A stretch of 64,000 nucleotides of DNA, from contig NZ_OZ245832.1 of assembly GCF_965228705.1 (NCBI RefSeq), positions 2,976,001 to 3,040,000 of the forward strand, read 5' to 3'. The DNA comes from Croceimicrobium sp965228705. Its GTDB lineage: Bacteria > Bacteroidota > Bacteroidia > Flavobacteriales > Schleiferiaceae. Numbering within the stretch: the stretch's first letter is position 1; each line of letters opens with the position of its first letter. A program made the translations under genes and the position numbers. This document shows, piece by piece, positions 42,240 to 50,602 of this stretch. The notes below the pieces were generated by a model. That model was given only the letters and a program-made list of their open reading frames with translations, was not told the DNA's origin and searched no databases.

Positions 42240-43653
42240 GATATTTGGAATAGTACTCCTTTTAATTGGCACCACTTTAAATAGTTGGGCGCAGGATAAA
42301 GGTATCGCCTATAAAATCGTAGGTAAGGACCTTTATTGCTCCATCGATCGCTCTTTACCCCAAAGCGAAATTGACAGTTTATTGGGCACCTGCGAAATTG
42401 ACTTCAGTAATTTGGAAGCCATGCTCCGCAGTGGAGAAAGCAGTGCCGACCATTGGCAAGTAGAGGCCATTGAGCCCCATCGTATCGTTCTTAAGAAACC
42501 CTTGAAAAGCCTCACAGGCAAAGCCGGAAACCAGAAGGATTTGATCGTGCTCCTTAATGAGGAAATTGAGTCTAGCGTTGAGGATTATCGCTTTGGCTAT
42601 AATATGTTTCACAAACCTGCGGTGATTGAGCTGGAAAACGGATTAACACGCTTTTTCCTTAAGGTGGAAGGTGGAAAGCCCCATAGTATTTACATCAGTG
42701 GCACCTTTAATGAATGGAGCACCAGCGCCAATCCTATGGAGCCCTGCGATAGCGGTTATTATGTTGATTTGAAACTGGGGGTAGGTCCACATTATTACAA
42801 GTACATCGTAAATGGCTATTGGCTGCTCGATCCACGCAATCAATTGAAGGAATCGGATTGGGAAGGCAATGAAAACTCAGTGTATTTCAAATGCAATTAT
42901 ACCTTCCGCTTAAAGGGCTATGCTGATGCCAATAGAGTGAATTTGGCGGGTTCCTTTAATGATTGGAATGATGATCGATTTACCCTGCGCAAAGTAACCG
43001 GTGGTTGGCAACGCCAATGCTATGTGAAAGAAGGTACCCATGCTTATAAATATGTTGTGGATGGAGAGTGGATAACGGATCCCGACAATCCCATTGTACG
43101 GGATGACGGTGCCGGGAATAAGAATTCATTTATGTCCGTAGGCGATAGTATCATTTTTTACTATCCCCGTGATTTAGAGGCCGAATATGTGATTCTCAGC
43201 GGCAGCTTTAATGGCTGGAATGCGGAAGAACTGCGTATGCAAAAAACGGATAGCGGCTGGGTATTGCCCTATGTACTGGCAGCGGGAAATTATGAGTATC
43301 GCTTTAGAGTTTCGGGAAAAATGGAATGGCAGATGGATCCTTTAAACCCCATTAGTTCCGGACCCTACGAAACCAGGAACTCCGTATTAAGTGTAAAGGC
43401 CAATCATCATTTCTTTTTCCCGCGGACCCGTGGAGTGGATGAGGTAATTGTTACGGGTGACTTTAATGACTGGAATGAGCATGGCTATTATATGGAGCGT
43501 CGTGAGGATGGATGGCATGCAGATCTGTATCTGCCTAAAGGCAAGACCCGCTATAAGTTTATTGTAGACGGGAAATGGATAAAGGACCCTTCCAATCCGC
43601 TCTTTGAGCCCAATGAGTACAATGACTATAATTCTGTGATCTGGGTAAAATAA
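42232..43653 (+). CDS. Exported protein with four tandem CBM48/AMPK-type glycogen-binding-like modules
   Basis: The start is set at ATG 42232 (signal peptide MNRIFGIVLLLIGTTLNSWAQ); an in-frame ATG at 42139 is inside the protease gene. The 473-residue protein has an N-terminal domain of about 115 residues with no recognised fold. Four modules of about 83 residues follow (about 138-220, 221-304, 305-388, 389-473). Each carries GxFNxW (157-162, 240-245, 324-329, 409-414) and a YKY/YRF-I-V-x-G-x-W plus D-P-x-N-P block. This is the AMPK-beta/CBM48 pattern, which binds alpha-glucan. No catalytic domain is present, so it is a binding or scaffold protein. No T9SS domain is seen. Confidence 0.85.
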   Translation: MNRIFGIVLLLIGTTLNSWAQDKGIAYKIVGKDLYCSIDRSLPQSEIDSLLGTCEIDFSNLEAMLRSGESSADHWQVEAIEPHRIVLKKPLKSLTGKAGNQKDLIVLLNEEIESSVEDYRFGYNMFHKPAVIELENGLTRFFLKVEGGKPHSIYISGTFNEWSTSANPMEPCDSGYYVDLKLGVGPHYYKYIVNGYWLLDPRNQLKESDWEGNENSVYFKCNYTFRLKGYADANRVNLAGSFNDWNDDRFTLRKVTGGWQRQCYVKEGTHAYKYVVDGEWITDPDNPIVRDDGAGNKNSFMSVGDSIIFYYPRDLEAEYVILSGSFNGWNAEELRMQKTDSGWVLPYVLAAGNYEYRFRVSGKMEWQMDPLNPISSGPYETRNSVLSVKANHHFFFPRTRGVDEVIVTGDFNDWNEHGYYMERREDGWHADLYLPKGKTRYKFIVDGKWIKDPSNPLFEPNEYNDYNSVIWVK

Positions 43654-44234
43654 TGCCTCATTTCAAGCGCTTGCGAAACAGCCTATCCCTTCTATTTATT
43701 GGACTTTTAGTTGGTTGCCAAAACCAAAACCCCACGGAGCGAAAGCAAGTACAGGCGTTTGATCAATACCTGGCTTCTTTAGATCAGCTTGAGATACCAT
43801 TTAACTGCAATAGCAATCCCCACTTTGAATTAAAGCTGAAATCACGGAATTTCAATCCTGAGCTTCATGCCAAATTCAAGTACCAGTGGGCCACTGAACC
43901 TCTGGGAATTCTATTTCAGGACTCAACTAAAGTTTTGTTGGTGGATTTGGTTCCGGGTGATATAGCCATGGTTCCGGTTTTTATGTCTTATGATTTAAAA
44001 GGAAACAAGCTGGATTCACTTAATCCCTGGGATAAATCGGCTTGGGATCCCTGGTATCAGGGCGTGGAATACCTTACCGTAACTAAGGTTAGGAATATTG
44101 AAATTGTGGATACAGTTTATCAATGGTCCGAAGAGCATCCAAATCCGGGTGAAAATATAGAAGATGCTTCTTTTAATTCGGGTAGGCGAATTTATCAATG
44201 GACCGAAGACGGAATACTTAGAAAAGGACACTGA
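43653..44234 (+). CDS. Lipoprotein of unknown function
   Basis: A 193-residue protein with a signal peptide and lipobox LVGC near residue 22. The body has no recognised domain; features are a Trp/Pro-rich C-terminal third (NPWDKSAWDPWYQGVEYLTV, TVYQWSEEHPNPGENIEDASFN, RRIYQWTEDG). It starts on the stop of the CBM48-repeat gene (TAATG) and is the last gene of the hydroxylase-protease-CBM48 operon. Confidence 0.65.
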   Translation: MPHFKRLRNSLSLLFIGLLVGCQNQNPTERKQVQAFDQYLASLDQLEIPFNCNSNPHFELKLKSRNFNPELHAKFKYQWATEPLGILFQDSTKVLLVDLVPGDIAMVPVFMSYDLKGNKLDSLNPWDKSAWDPWYQGVEYLTVTKVRNIEIVDTVYQWSEEHPNPGENIEDASFNSGRRIYQWTEDGILRKGH

Positions 44235-44240
44235 TTGATA

Positions 44241-44278
44241 TCAAAAAAAAGGAGCACCCCTGCAGGTGCTCCTCTCGT
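44241..44278 (-). terminator. Strong terminator of the RND efflux operon
   Basis: GGAGCACC (44251-44258) and GGTGCTCC (44265-44272) form an 8-bp stem around a 6-nt loop. On the minus strand T8 follows, so it terminates the pump operon; it may also slow plus-strand transcripts from the lipoprotein gene. Confidence 0.85.
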
Positions 44279-44335
44279 CGTAAACCATGTCAGTCATCTA
44301 AAGCGAGATAACTGATTGAAGAAAAACAGAGTTAA

Positions 44336-47300
44336 TCAGGCCATTCCGGTTTGAAGCGTCTCTTCGATTTCGGTGTTCAGCTCTTCTCGAGGGGTTTCCA
44401 CTAATTCGATCTTTTGCTCTTTATCCCATCCAAAACGAGCCATCACCCGGTCGAAGATGTAATACACCAAGGGCACTACAATCAGGGTTAAGAACATAGA
44501 ACTGGTGAGGCCGCCAATCAGCACCCAGGCCAATCCGTTTTTCCATTCGGCACCGGCACCACTAGCCAAAGCAATAGGCAGCATACCAATTACCATCGCC
44601 AGGGTAGTCATCAAGATGGGACGAATCCGCACCTGAGTAGCGCGAATCAGCGCTTCGCGCACTTCCAGTCCACTTTCTTTCAATTGATTGGTAAAGTCAA
44701 CCACCAGAATGGCATTTTTGGCCACCAAGCCAATCAACATAATCATCCCCAAAATGGAGAATATACTTAAGGCATTTCCGCTTAAAGCCAGGGCTAAGAG
44801 GGCTCCAATCACCGCCAAGGGTAAGGAGAACATCACTACTAGTGGATAAGCATAACTATTGTAAAGGGCTACCATAATCAGGTACACCAATACCAATGAG
44901 GTTAAAAGGGCTAACAACAGGCTGCCAAAGGCTTCCGCCTGATTTTCGAGATCACCTCCCATGCTGTAGGTTAATCCCGCAGGGAATTCAAGGCTCGCTA
45001 ATTGGTTTTGGATTTCATCCCCAACAGTACCAACAGGTCGACCAATAACCTGAGCCGAAACCGTAATAGTGGGCACCTTATCCCGACGATTAAGCTGAGC
45101 AGGTCCAGAAGCCTCAATTACGCTAGCGAATTGATCTAAGCGGATTTGATCACCCTTATTATTCATCAGCACCAGACTTTGGATGTCCTCTATTTTCTGA
45201 CGATCGAACTGATCCAAAAGGATATTGATATCGTACTCATTATCGCCATCCCGGTATTTGGACTCTTGCACCCCATTAAAGGCGGTACGCATGGTTCCTC
45301 CTACTAATTCGAGGCTTAAGCCCAGGCTGGCCATTTTATCGCGGTCGATTTGCACCTGAATTTCAGGGTTCCCGTCTTTTAAGCTGCTTTCCACCTCGGC
45401 AGTACCTTGCACAGATTTTACGATCTCCATCACCTTATCGGCATAGCTCTTCATTTGCTCCGCTTCGGATCCACTCAATACAATTTGAATGGGAGCCTGA
45501 GTTCCGGAGCCTACCAAAGAGGCAGGAACGGCCTTAAACTTGGCTCCAGGGATATTCTCTTGCAAGGCAATTTGCAGCTGGCGAGAGAAAATGGGTGCGG
45601 TAACCGTCCGTTGATCAGCATCGATCATTTTAACGCTAAGCTCCGCAACATATGGGGTATTGGTATTCCCAGATCGGCTGCCAGACTGCTGCCCAACCAC
45701 GGTAGAGATTTCCTTTACCTCCGGAAACTGACTTACGAAGTATTCGGCCTTTTGGCTGAGGAGGTTGGTTTGATGCAAACTGGCCTTTTTAGGTAATTCA
45801 ATTTGCATTAAGAACTCACCACGGTCGCCGGCAGAAACGAATTCGGATCCGATAAAGCCTTTGGTTACCAGGGTAAAGGAGCCAATAAAGAGGGCAAAAG
45901 TGATGGCCAAAACCACCAGCTTATGTTGGAAAGACCATTTTAAGGCTTGAGTCATTCCCTCCTCAAAGCTCTTGAGAACACCCTCGAACCAGCGAATAAA
46001 GTTCCCGATAAGGCCCTTGCTTTTTAAATTGGACAAGCGCGAGAAACGTGAGGCCAATAATGGGATCAAGGTAAAGGCCACCAATAAACTCAGCAGGGTG
46101 CTAATGGCAACGGTTAAGGAGAACTGACGCAGTAAGTTTCCAATAATACCACCGGTTAAAGAGATCGGTACGAATACCGCAACAATGACCAGAGTAATGG
46201 AAATTACGGTTACTCCAATTTCACGAATACCATCATAGGCCGCTTGGAAGGGACTTTTACCCATTTCCATGTGGCGGTAAATATTTTCAATTACAACAAT
46301 CGCATCATCCACCAGGATACCAACTACCAGGGAGAGGGCTAAAAGGCTCATCAGGTTGAGGGTAAAGCCCAGGAGCATCATCGCGGTGAAGGTGGCAATA
46401 ATGGAAGCGGGAACTGATACCATTACGATTACAGCATTCCGCAAGCTATGCAGGAATAGGAGCATTACCAGGGCTACCAGAATTACGGCAAAGAAAAGGT
46501 CGTGAATAACCGCATCGGCCGCTTCGAGGGTAAAGTCGGAGCTGTCCTTAGCGATGGATATTTTAAGGTTCTTATCGGCATAAGCCTCTTCCAAATCAGC
46601 AATAATCTCTTTGGTGGCGGCACTAACCTCTACGGTATTGGCATCCCCCTGTTTACGGATATTAAGACCAATGGCATTTTCGCCGTTTACACGGGATAAA
46701 ATTTCTGCTTCTTTCTCGGTGTCTTGCACTTCGGCAACATCTCCCAAGCGGATCACAGAACCATTGGGCATACTGCGTAATACCAAGGCCCGGATTTGAT
46801 CCAGCGAATGGTATTTCCCGCTCAAGCGGATCAGGGTTTGAGTTTCGTCATCGCTAATCTTACCGGTAGGGAAGTCCATATTGGCATTTTGCACAATCTG
46901 ACTCAATTGTAGCAGGCTAATGCCGTAGGTTTCCAGTTTATCGGCGTTGATATTGATGCGGATTTCACGCGCCTGACCACCAATCACATCAACCTGCGCT
47001 ACTCCTTCAATTTTGGAGAGCTGAGGTTTTAGCTTTTGATCTATAAGGTCGTAGAGCTCTGTTCCGGAAAGGTCCGCGGAAACGCCCAGGTTCATAATGG
47101 GTAAATCACCCAAATCGAATTTACCTACCGATGGCTGTTGGGCATCATCGGGTAAATCGCTTACCATGGCATTAATGTTCCTTTGGGCCTCTTGCATGGC
47201 CTGATCTACATCTACATCTTGCTTCAGCTCAATGGTTACGATGGAAACACTTTCCATGGAGGTAGAACTCAGCCTGTCCAAACCCTCGAGGGTGGATACG

Positions 47301-47509
47301 GCATCTTCAATTTCTTTGGTTACCGAGTTCTCCACCTCAGTAGGCGAAGCTCCGGGGTAAATGGTGGAAACGGTAAGAATAGGGGTGCTCATATCGGGGA
47401 GCAGCTCGTAATTGAGCGCCTTATAACTGAAGGACCCGGCACCGATAAGTAGGGTAAATAGCACCACCACCAAAGTGGGGCGGAGTATGGAAGTTTTGGT
47501 AATCTTCAT
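44336..47509 (-). CDS. RND efflux transporter (AcrB/HAE type)
   Basis: A 1057-residue inner-membrane pump with 12 membrane segments and two large periplasmic loops. The proton-relay residues are visible as LVDDAIVVIE (the adjacent Asp pair of TM4) and LVAKNAILVVDF (the Lys of TM10). YPGASPTEVENSVTKEIEDAV is the usual HAE entry. It extrudes toxic organic compounds with the adaptor and TolC proteins encoded directly upstream. The drug range cannot be read. It is the last gene of the regulator-tolC-adaptor-pump operon. Confidence 0.94.
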   Translation of the reverse strand: MKITKTSILRPTLVVVLFTLLIGAGSFSYKALNYELLPDMSTPILTVSTIYPGASPTEVENSVTKEIEDAVSTLEGLDRLSSTSMESVSIVTIELKQDVDVDQAMQEAQRNINAMVSDLPDDAQQPSVGKFDLGDLPIMNLGVSADLSGTELYDLIDQKLKPQLSKIEGVAQVDVIGGQAREIRININADKLETYGISLLQLSQIVQNANMDFPTGKISDDETQTLIRLSGKYHSLDQIRALVLRSMPNGSVIRLGDVAEVQDTEKEAEILSRVNGENAIGLNIRKQGDANTVEVSAATKEIIADLEEAYADKNLKISIAKDSSDFTLEAADAVIHDLFFAVILVALVMLLFLHSLRNAVIVMVSVPASIIATFTAMMLLGFTLNLMSLLALSLVVGILVDDAIVVIENIYRHMEMGKSPFQAAYDGIREIGVTVISITLVIVAVFVPISLTGGIIGNLLRQFSLTVAISTLLSLLVAFTLIPLLASRFSRLSNLKSKGLIGNFIRWFEGVLKSFEEGMTQALKWSFQHKLVVLAITFALFIGSFTLVTKGFIGSEFVSAGDRGEFLMQIELPKKASLHQTNLLSQKAEYFVSQFPEVKEISTVVGQQSGSRSGNTNTPYVAELSVKMIDADQRTVTAPIFSRQLQIALQENIPGAKFKAVPASLVGSGTQAPIQIVLSGSEAEQMKSYADKVMEIVKSVQGTAEVESSLKDGNPEIQVQIDRDKMASLGLSLELVGGTMRTAFNGVQESKYRDGDNEYDINILLDQFDRQKIEDIQSLVLMNNKGDQIRLDQFASVIEASGPAQLNRRDKVPTITVSAQVIGRPVGTVGDEIQNQLASLEFPAGLTYSMGGDLENQAEAFGSLLLALLTSLVLVYLIMVALYNSYAYPLVVMFSLPLAVIGALLALALSGNALSIFSILGMIMLIGLVAKNAILVVDFTNQLKESGLEVREALIRATQVRIRPILMTTLAMVIGMLPIALASGAGAEWKNGLAWVLIGGLTSSMFLTLIVVPLVYYIFDRVMARFGWDKEQKIELVETPREELNTEIEETLQTGMA

Positions 47510-47523
47510 GAGAATTTAGGCCT

Positions 47524-48579
47524 TTAGTGCAGCACCTTAACTTTAGTGCCGTCTGTCAAATTGATTTGTCCACTGGATACCACCTGATCCTGGCTGCTTA
47601 AACCACTGATAATCTCTACCCAGGGGCCATGACTGGCTCCTACTTCAATATTTTTAAGCTTAGCTATTTCGCCATTCACCACAAAAACCTGAGGATTTTG
47701 CAGGGAACCGGCTAAGGCATTACGATCTAAGTATAAAGCCTCTTCCTTTTGCTTAAAGTGGAAGTGGGCCGTGGTGTACATGCCGGGCTTTAATTTTTGG
47801 GCAGCGGAGTTCAGGAGTTCGATTTCCACATTGTATTTCAAGGAAGCATCCGCTTTCACCGCGATGGCCGAAACAATGCCTTTAAAACTTTCACCTGCAT
47901 AAAGGTTGCTGCTTATCTCAACCGTATCTCCTTTTTGGATGCGGAGAATATCGCGAGCGGTAAGCTTTACATTGAGTCGTAATTGTTGATCATCAACAAT
48001 CTCATAAAGCTTTGCGCCTCCCCCAATATAGGAGCCTTCCTGGATGAAATCATCATTGATAAAACCACTGGCAGTCGCCCGGATATAGGTATTGCTTAAG
48101 CGCTTTTGGGCCGACTTGTACTGGGCCTCAGCGTTTTTAAGTCCAATGCTGATATCTTCTAACTGACGTTGCGTAACGGCATTTTGCTCAGCCAATTTGG
48201 AGAAACGCTCCTGATCCGCTTTAAGCTTAAGGTAGTTGGCTTCGGTGGCGGCAACTTCCGCTTGGAGGAGGTCATTTTCTACTTCAGCTAAAAGATCGCC
48301 TTTGCTTACGGAGCTTCCTTTTTTACGCAGCACGCGAGTTACCCGACCTTGGGTTTCAGAAATCACCATAAGGTCTGTTACTGGCTCCAATTGGCCATCG
48401 GCAGTGGTTACTTCTTCCAAAATTTTGCGATTGGCCTTGGTGGTTTCTACCGGAATAGCATCGCTGCTAATTTCAGAGAGTTTAGCGTTTTCGGCCATTT
48501 CCACCTTATTGTTGTAGAGTTGGAAAGCCATCAGGGCCAGAATGGCCACTCCGCTTAAGATTAAAAGAGCTTTTTTCAT
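47524..48579 (-). CDS. Periplasmic adaptor subunit (HlyD/AcrA type) of the RND pump
   Basis: A 351-residue membrane fusion protein. An N-terminal membrane anchor (LLILSGVAILALMAFQLY) is followed by a lipoyl/barrel-sandwich half (DLMVISETQGRVTRVLRKKGSSVSKGDLLAEVEN), an alpha-hairpin (LKLKADQERFSKLAEQNAVTQRQLEDI), the second lipoyl half (YIRATASGFINDDFIQEGSYI) and a beta-barrel/MP domain. It bridges the pump and TolC. It lies between tolC (11 bp) and the pump gene (14 bp). Confidence 0.93.
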   Translation of the reverse strand: MKKALLILSGVAILALMAFQLYNNKVEMAENAKLSEISSDAIPVETTKANRKILEEVTTADGQLEPVTDLMVISETQGRVTRVLRKKGSSVSKGDLLAEVENDLLQAEVAATEANYLKLKADQERFSKLAEQNAVTQRQLEDISIGLKNAEAQYKSAQKRLSNTYIRATASGFINDDFIQEGSYIGGGAKLYEIVDDQQLRLNVKLTARDILRIQKGDTVEISSNLYAGESFKGIVSAIAVKADASLKYNVEIELLNSAAQKLKPGMYTTAHFHFKQKEEALYLDRNALAGSLQNPQVFVVNGEIAKLKNIEVGASHGPWVEIISGLSSQDQVVSSGQINLTDGTKVKVLH

Positions 48580-48590
48580 GATCGAATTAT

Positions 48591-49946
48591 TTAGGTGTTT
48601 TGAAGTATTTGTTGAATGCGTCCCAAGGATTTAAGCAGATCGAGTTCTGAGCGCTTGAATTTGAGAACCTCATTGTAGTAATTGGTTTGGGCAGAGCGGA
48701 AGGCCTGCTCGGCATCCAGTAGTTCGGTAAGGCCGATTACTTCCTCCTGATACATTTGCTGGGATTGCTCGTAAACCTTGCGGGCCAATTCTTTATTGTC
48801 AGCCTGAGCGGATACTGAGGCAAAGCTGTATTGCAATTGCTTGCGGGCATTTTCGGTTTGCAGGTCGAGCTGACTACTAGCATAGTCTTTTTGCAATTGC
48901 AGCTTGTCGATCTGCAATTGATTCTGCTGAATTTTATGGTGCTTGCTGCCGCCATCAAAAATGGGAACCTGCAATTGCACTCCAATTACCGTTTGTTGAA
49001 ACCAAGGTTGATTGCCATCAAAGAAATTGAACTCATTGCGTTGGGCTTGCCAGCTTTGTTGACCAAAAAGAGCTAGGGTTGGATAGTAGCCTGCGCGGGT
49101 AACTTCCAGATTTCGGAGGTTGAGGGTTTTCTGTTTTTCCAGAATTTTAAGCTCAATAGGGCTTTGGCTTTCGTAATTAGCCAGGCTTAAGCTGAGATCT
49201 TCCAGATCTAAAGGTTCCTCCAGGCTGAGTTCGGCGGTGATGGGTAAACCCATTAAGAGCTTGAGGTAGTTTAGCTGTTGATCGCGTGCTGCTTTGAGGG
49301 ATTGTAATTGGGTAGCCAGATTGGTTTTCTGTACGGTGATACGATCCAGCTCATTGGCGGTAATCATCTCATTTTGATAGCGGGCCAACATTACCTTGCT
49401 CATCTTATCTAGGGTAAGGAGGTTACTGTCTAAAGAGCGAATCTGGGCTTCAATTTCCAGCGATTGATAGTAGGCGCTGGCTACTTGATAAATAAGATCT
49501 TCTTCGGATTTGATTTTGAGCAGGGTATAGAGTTCCCGACTGTCTTTAGCGGCTTTTAAACCACTAAATAATTCTTGGCTGTAGAGTAATTGTGAAGCTT
49601 TAATGGTTCCACTGGTATTGTAGGTGGTACCAAATTGAACCGGAATTTGGGTGCCAGGCATACCTACAATTTCACCGGGCAAGAGCTGGGTGGGAAGATT
49701 GGGAAAACCTTGAAATTGACCTTCAGCTTCAATTTGGGGAAGGCCGGAACTGCGAATTTCTTTGATTTGATATTCGGAGATTTCCTGATCATAGGCCGCT
49801 TGGCGCACTTCGGCATTATGCTCCAGAGCAAATTGCAGGGCTTGCTGCAGGCTAAGGCTTTCGTTGGCTGCCTGGGCCGAGGTGGCGATGGGCATTAGCA
49901 TGAGCCCGAATCCAAAAATGAAGAGCCGGACTGGCTTGATTGTCAT
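48591..49946 (-). CDS. TolC family outer-membrane efflux protein
   Basis: A 451-residue OEP-type channel subunit with a signal peptide (to about residue 25, TSAQA). Two internally repeated helix-rich halves contain the family motifs SLSLQQALQFALEHNAEVRQA, YNTSGTIKASQLLYSQELFSGLKAAKD, QLQVPIFDGGSKHHKIQQN and GLTELLDAEQAFRSAQTNYYNEVLKFKRSELDLLKSLG. Trimers form the outer-membrane exit duct. It is the first structural gene of the operon, and its ATG lies 34 bp after an operator-like inverted repeat. Confidence 0.93.
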   Translation of the reverse strand: MTIKPVRLFIFGFGLMLMPIATSAQAANESLSLQQALQFALEHNAEVRQAAYDQEISEYQIKEIRSSGLPQIEAEGQFQGFPNLPTQLLPGEIVGMPGTQIPVQFGTTYNTSGTIKASQLLYSQELFSGLKAAKDSRELYTLLKIKSEEDLIYQVASAYYQSLEIEAQIRSLDSNLLTLDKMSKVMLARYQNEMITANELDRITVQKTNLATQLQSLKAARDQQLNYLKLLMGLPITAELSLEEPLDLEDLSLSLANYESQSPIELKILEKQKTLNLRNLEVTRAGYYPTLALFGQQSWQAQRNEFNFFDGNQPWFQQTVIGVQLQVPIFDGGSKHHKIQQNQLQIDKLQLQKDYASSQLDLQTENARKQLQYSFASVSAQADNKELARKVYEQSQQMYQEEVIGLTELLDAEQAFRSAQTNYYNEVLKFKRSELDLLKSLGRIQQILQNT

Positions 49947-49980
49947 AATACTTAGTTTTAGTTTATTCGGTAAAAACCAA

Positions 49981-50004
49981 TTAGTTCGGGAAAAAAAGAA
50001 CCAA
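49981..50004. promoter_or_regulatory. Operator-like inverted repeat before tolC
   Basis: TTAGTTC (49981-49987) and GAACCAA (49998-50004) flank a 10-nt spacer. The distance from the site to the tolC ATG is 34 bp. On the minus strand its arms read TTGGTTC-N10-GAACTAA, identical to the arms of the site before the regulator gene. Confidence 0.7.
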
Positions 50005-50018
50005 AAAGGGAAAATTTT

Positions 50019-50489
50019 TTAGTCTTTAGACTTTTCCCATTTTAAATAGAGTTCGGGTAGGTGTTGATTCATAAAGCGCATAAAGCTGATAGCATCGCGA
50101 AGGTTCTCATTAAACTCCGGGGTGTTTTTGGGGCGATTTTCCAAAACCTCTTCCAGAATGGCCGAAACCTGGGTAATTCTTTCAAAGGCGGTTTTGGCTT
50201 CTTCGCGCCAGGAAACCAAGCGGTTTTTAAAATAACGTTTGCGATCACCAGGATGGGTGATGTACTCTATCCTATTCATGGTGAGCAGCATATTAAGCGC
50301 ATTACTGGTGGCACTTTTACTGAGGTTTAAGGTTTCCCGGATGCTATCAAAACTCAAAGCCAGTTCGGGAGAAACCATCAGTAAACCTAAGATCCGAGAG
50401 GGTGCAGGGGGAATCCCGCTTTTCTCGTGACTTACGCCCAGGCGCTCAATTAATTCGCGTTGCTTACTGCTTAATTCTACTTTATTCAT
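50019..50489 (-). CDS. GbsR/MarR family transcriptional regulator of the efflux operon
   Basis: The start is set at ATG 50489 (MNKVELSSKQRELIERLG); the frame also opens at 50534, but that would place the start inside the operator. The 156-residue protein has a winged helix (about 30-100: PSRILGLLMVSPELALSFDSIRETLNLSKSATSNALNMLLTMNRIEYITHPGDRKRYFKN) and a C-terminal dimerisation helix pair, as in GbsR-like MarR relatives. It lies directly before tolC on the same strand and is bracketed by two matched inverted repeats, so it very probably represses itself and the pump. Confidence 0.88.
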   Translation of the reverse strand: MNKVELSSKQRELIERLGVSHEKSGIPPAPSRILGLLMVSPELALSFDSIRETLNLSKSATSNALNMLLTMNRIEYITHPGDRKRYFKNRLVSWREEAKTAFERITQVSAILEEVLENRPKNTPEFNENLRDAISFMRFMNQHLPELYLKWEKSKD

Positions 50490-50523
50490 CTCTTCAATGA
50501 TGGGACAAAGGTAATTGGTTTTT

Positions 50524-50547
50524 TTGGTTCTCAAAAAAAAGAACTAA
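50524..50547. promoter_or_regulatory. Operator-like inverted repeat before the GbsR/MarR regulator
   Basis: TTGGTTC (50524-50530) and GAACTAA (50541-50547) flank a 10-nt A-rich spacer. The site ends 34 bp before the regulator ATG, the same distance and spacer length as the site before tolC. Confidence 0.7.
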
Positions 50548-50553
50548 AAAATT

Positions 50554-50590
50554 TTATGAAAAGGGGCAAAGCTTTAAAACCGCCCCTTTC
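50554..50590 (-). terminator. Hairpin terminator of the sigma/anti-sigma operon
   Basis: AAAGGGGC (50560-50567) pairs with GCCCCTTT (50582-50589) across a 14-nt loop. On the minus strand a T-rich stretch follows, so it ends the transcript of the exported solenoid protein, just before the regulator operator. Confidence 0.65.
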
Positions 50591-50602
50591 AAAATGCAGT
50601 GT

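Noticed and set aside
45407..45796. A 129-codon plus-strand frame inside the RND pump gene.
   Set aside because: Antisense shadow of a strongly conserved pump gene.
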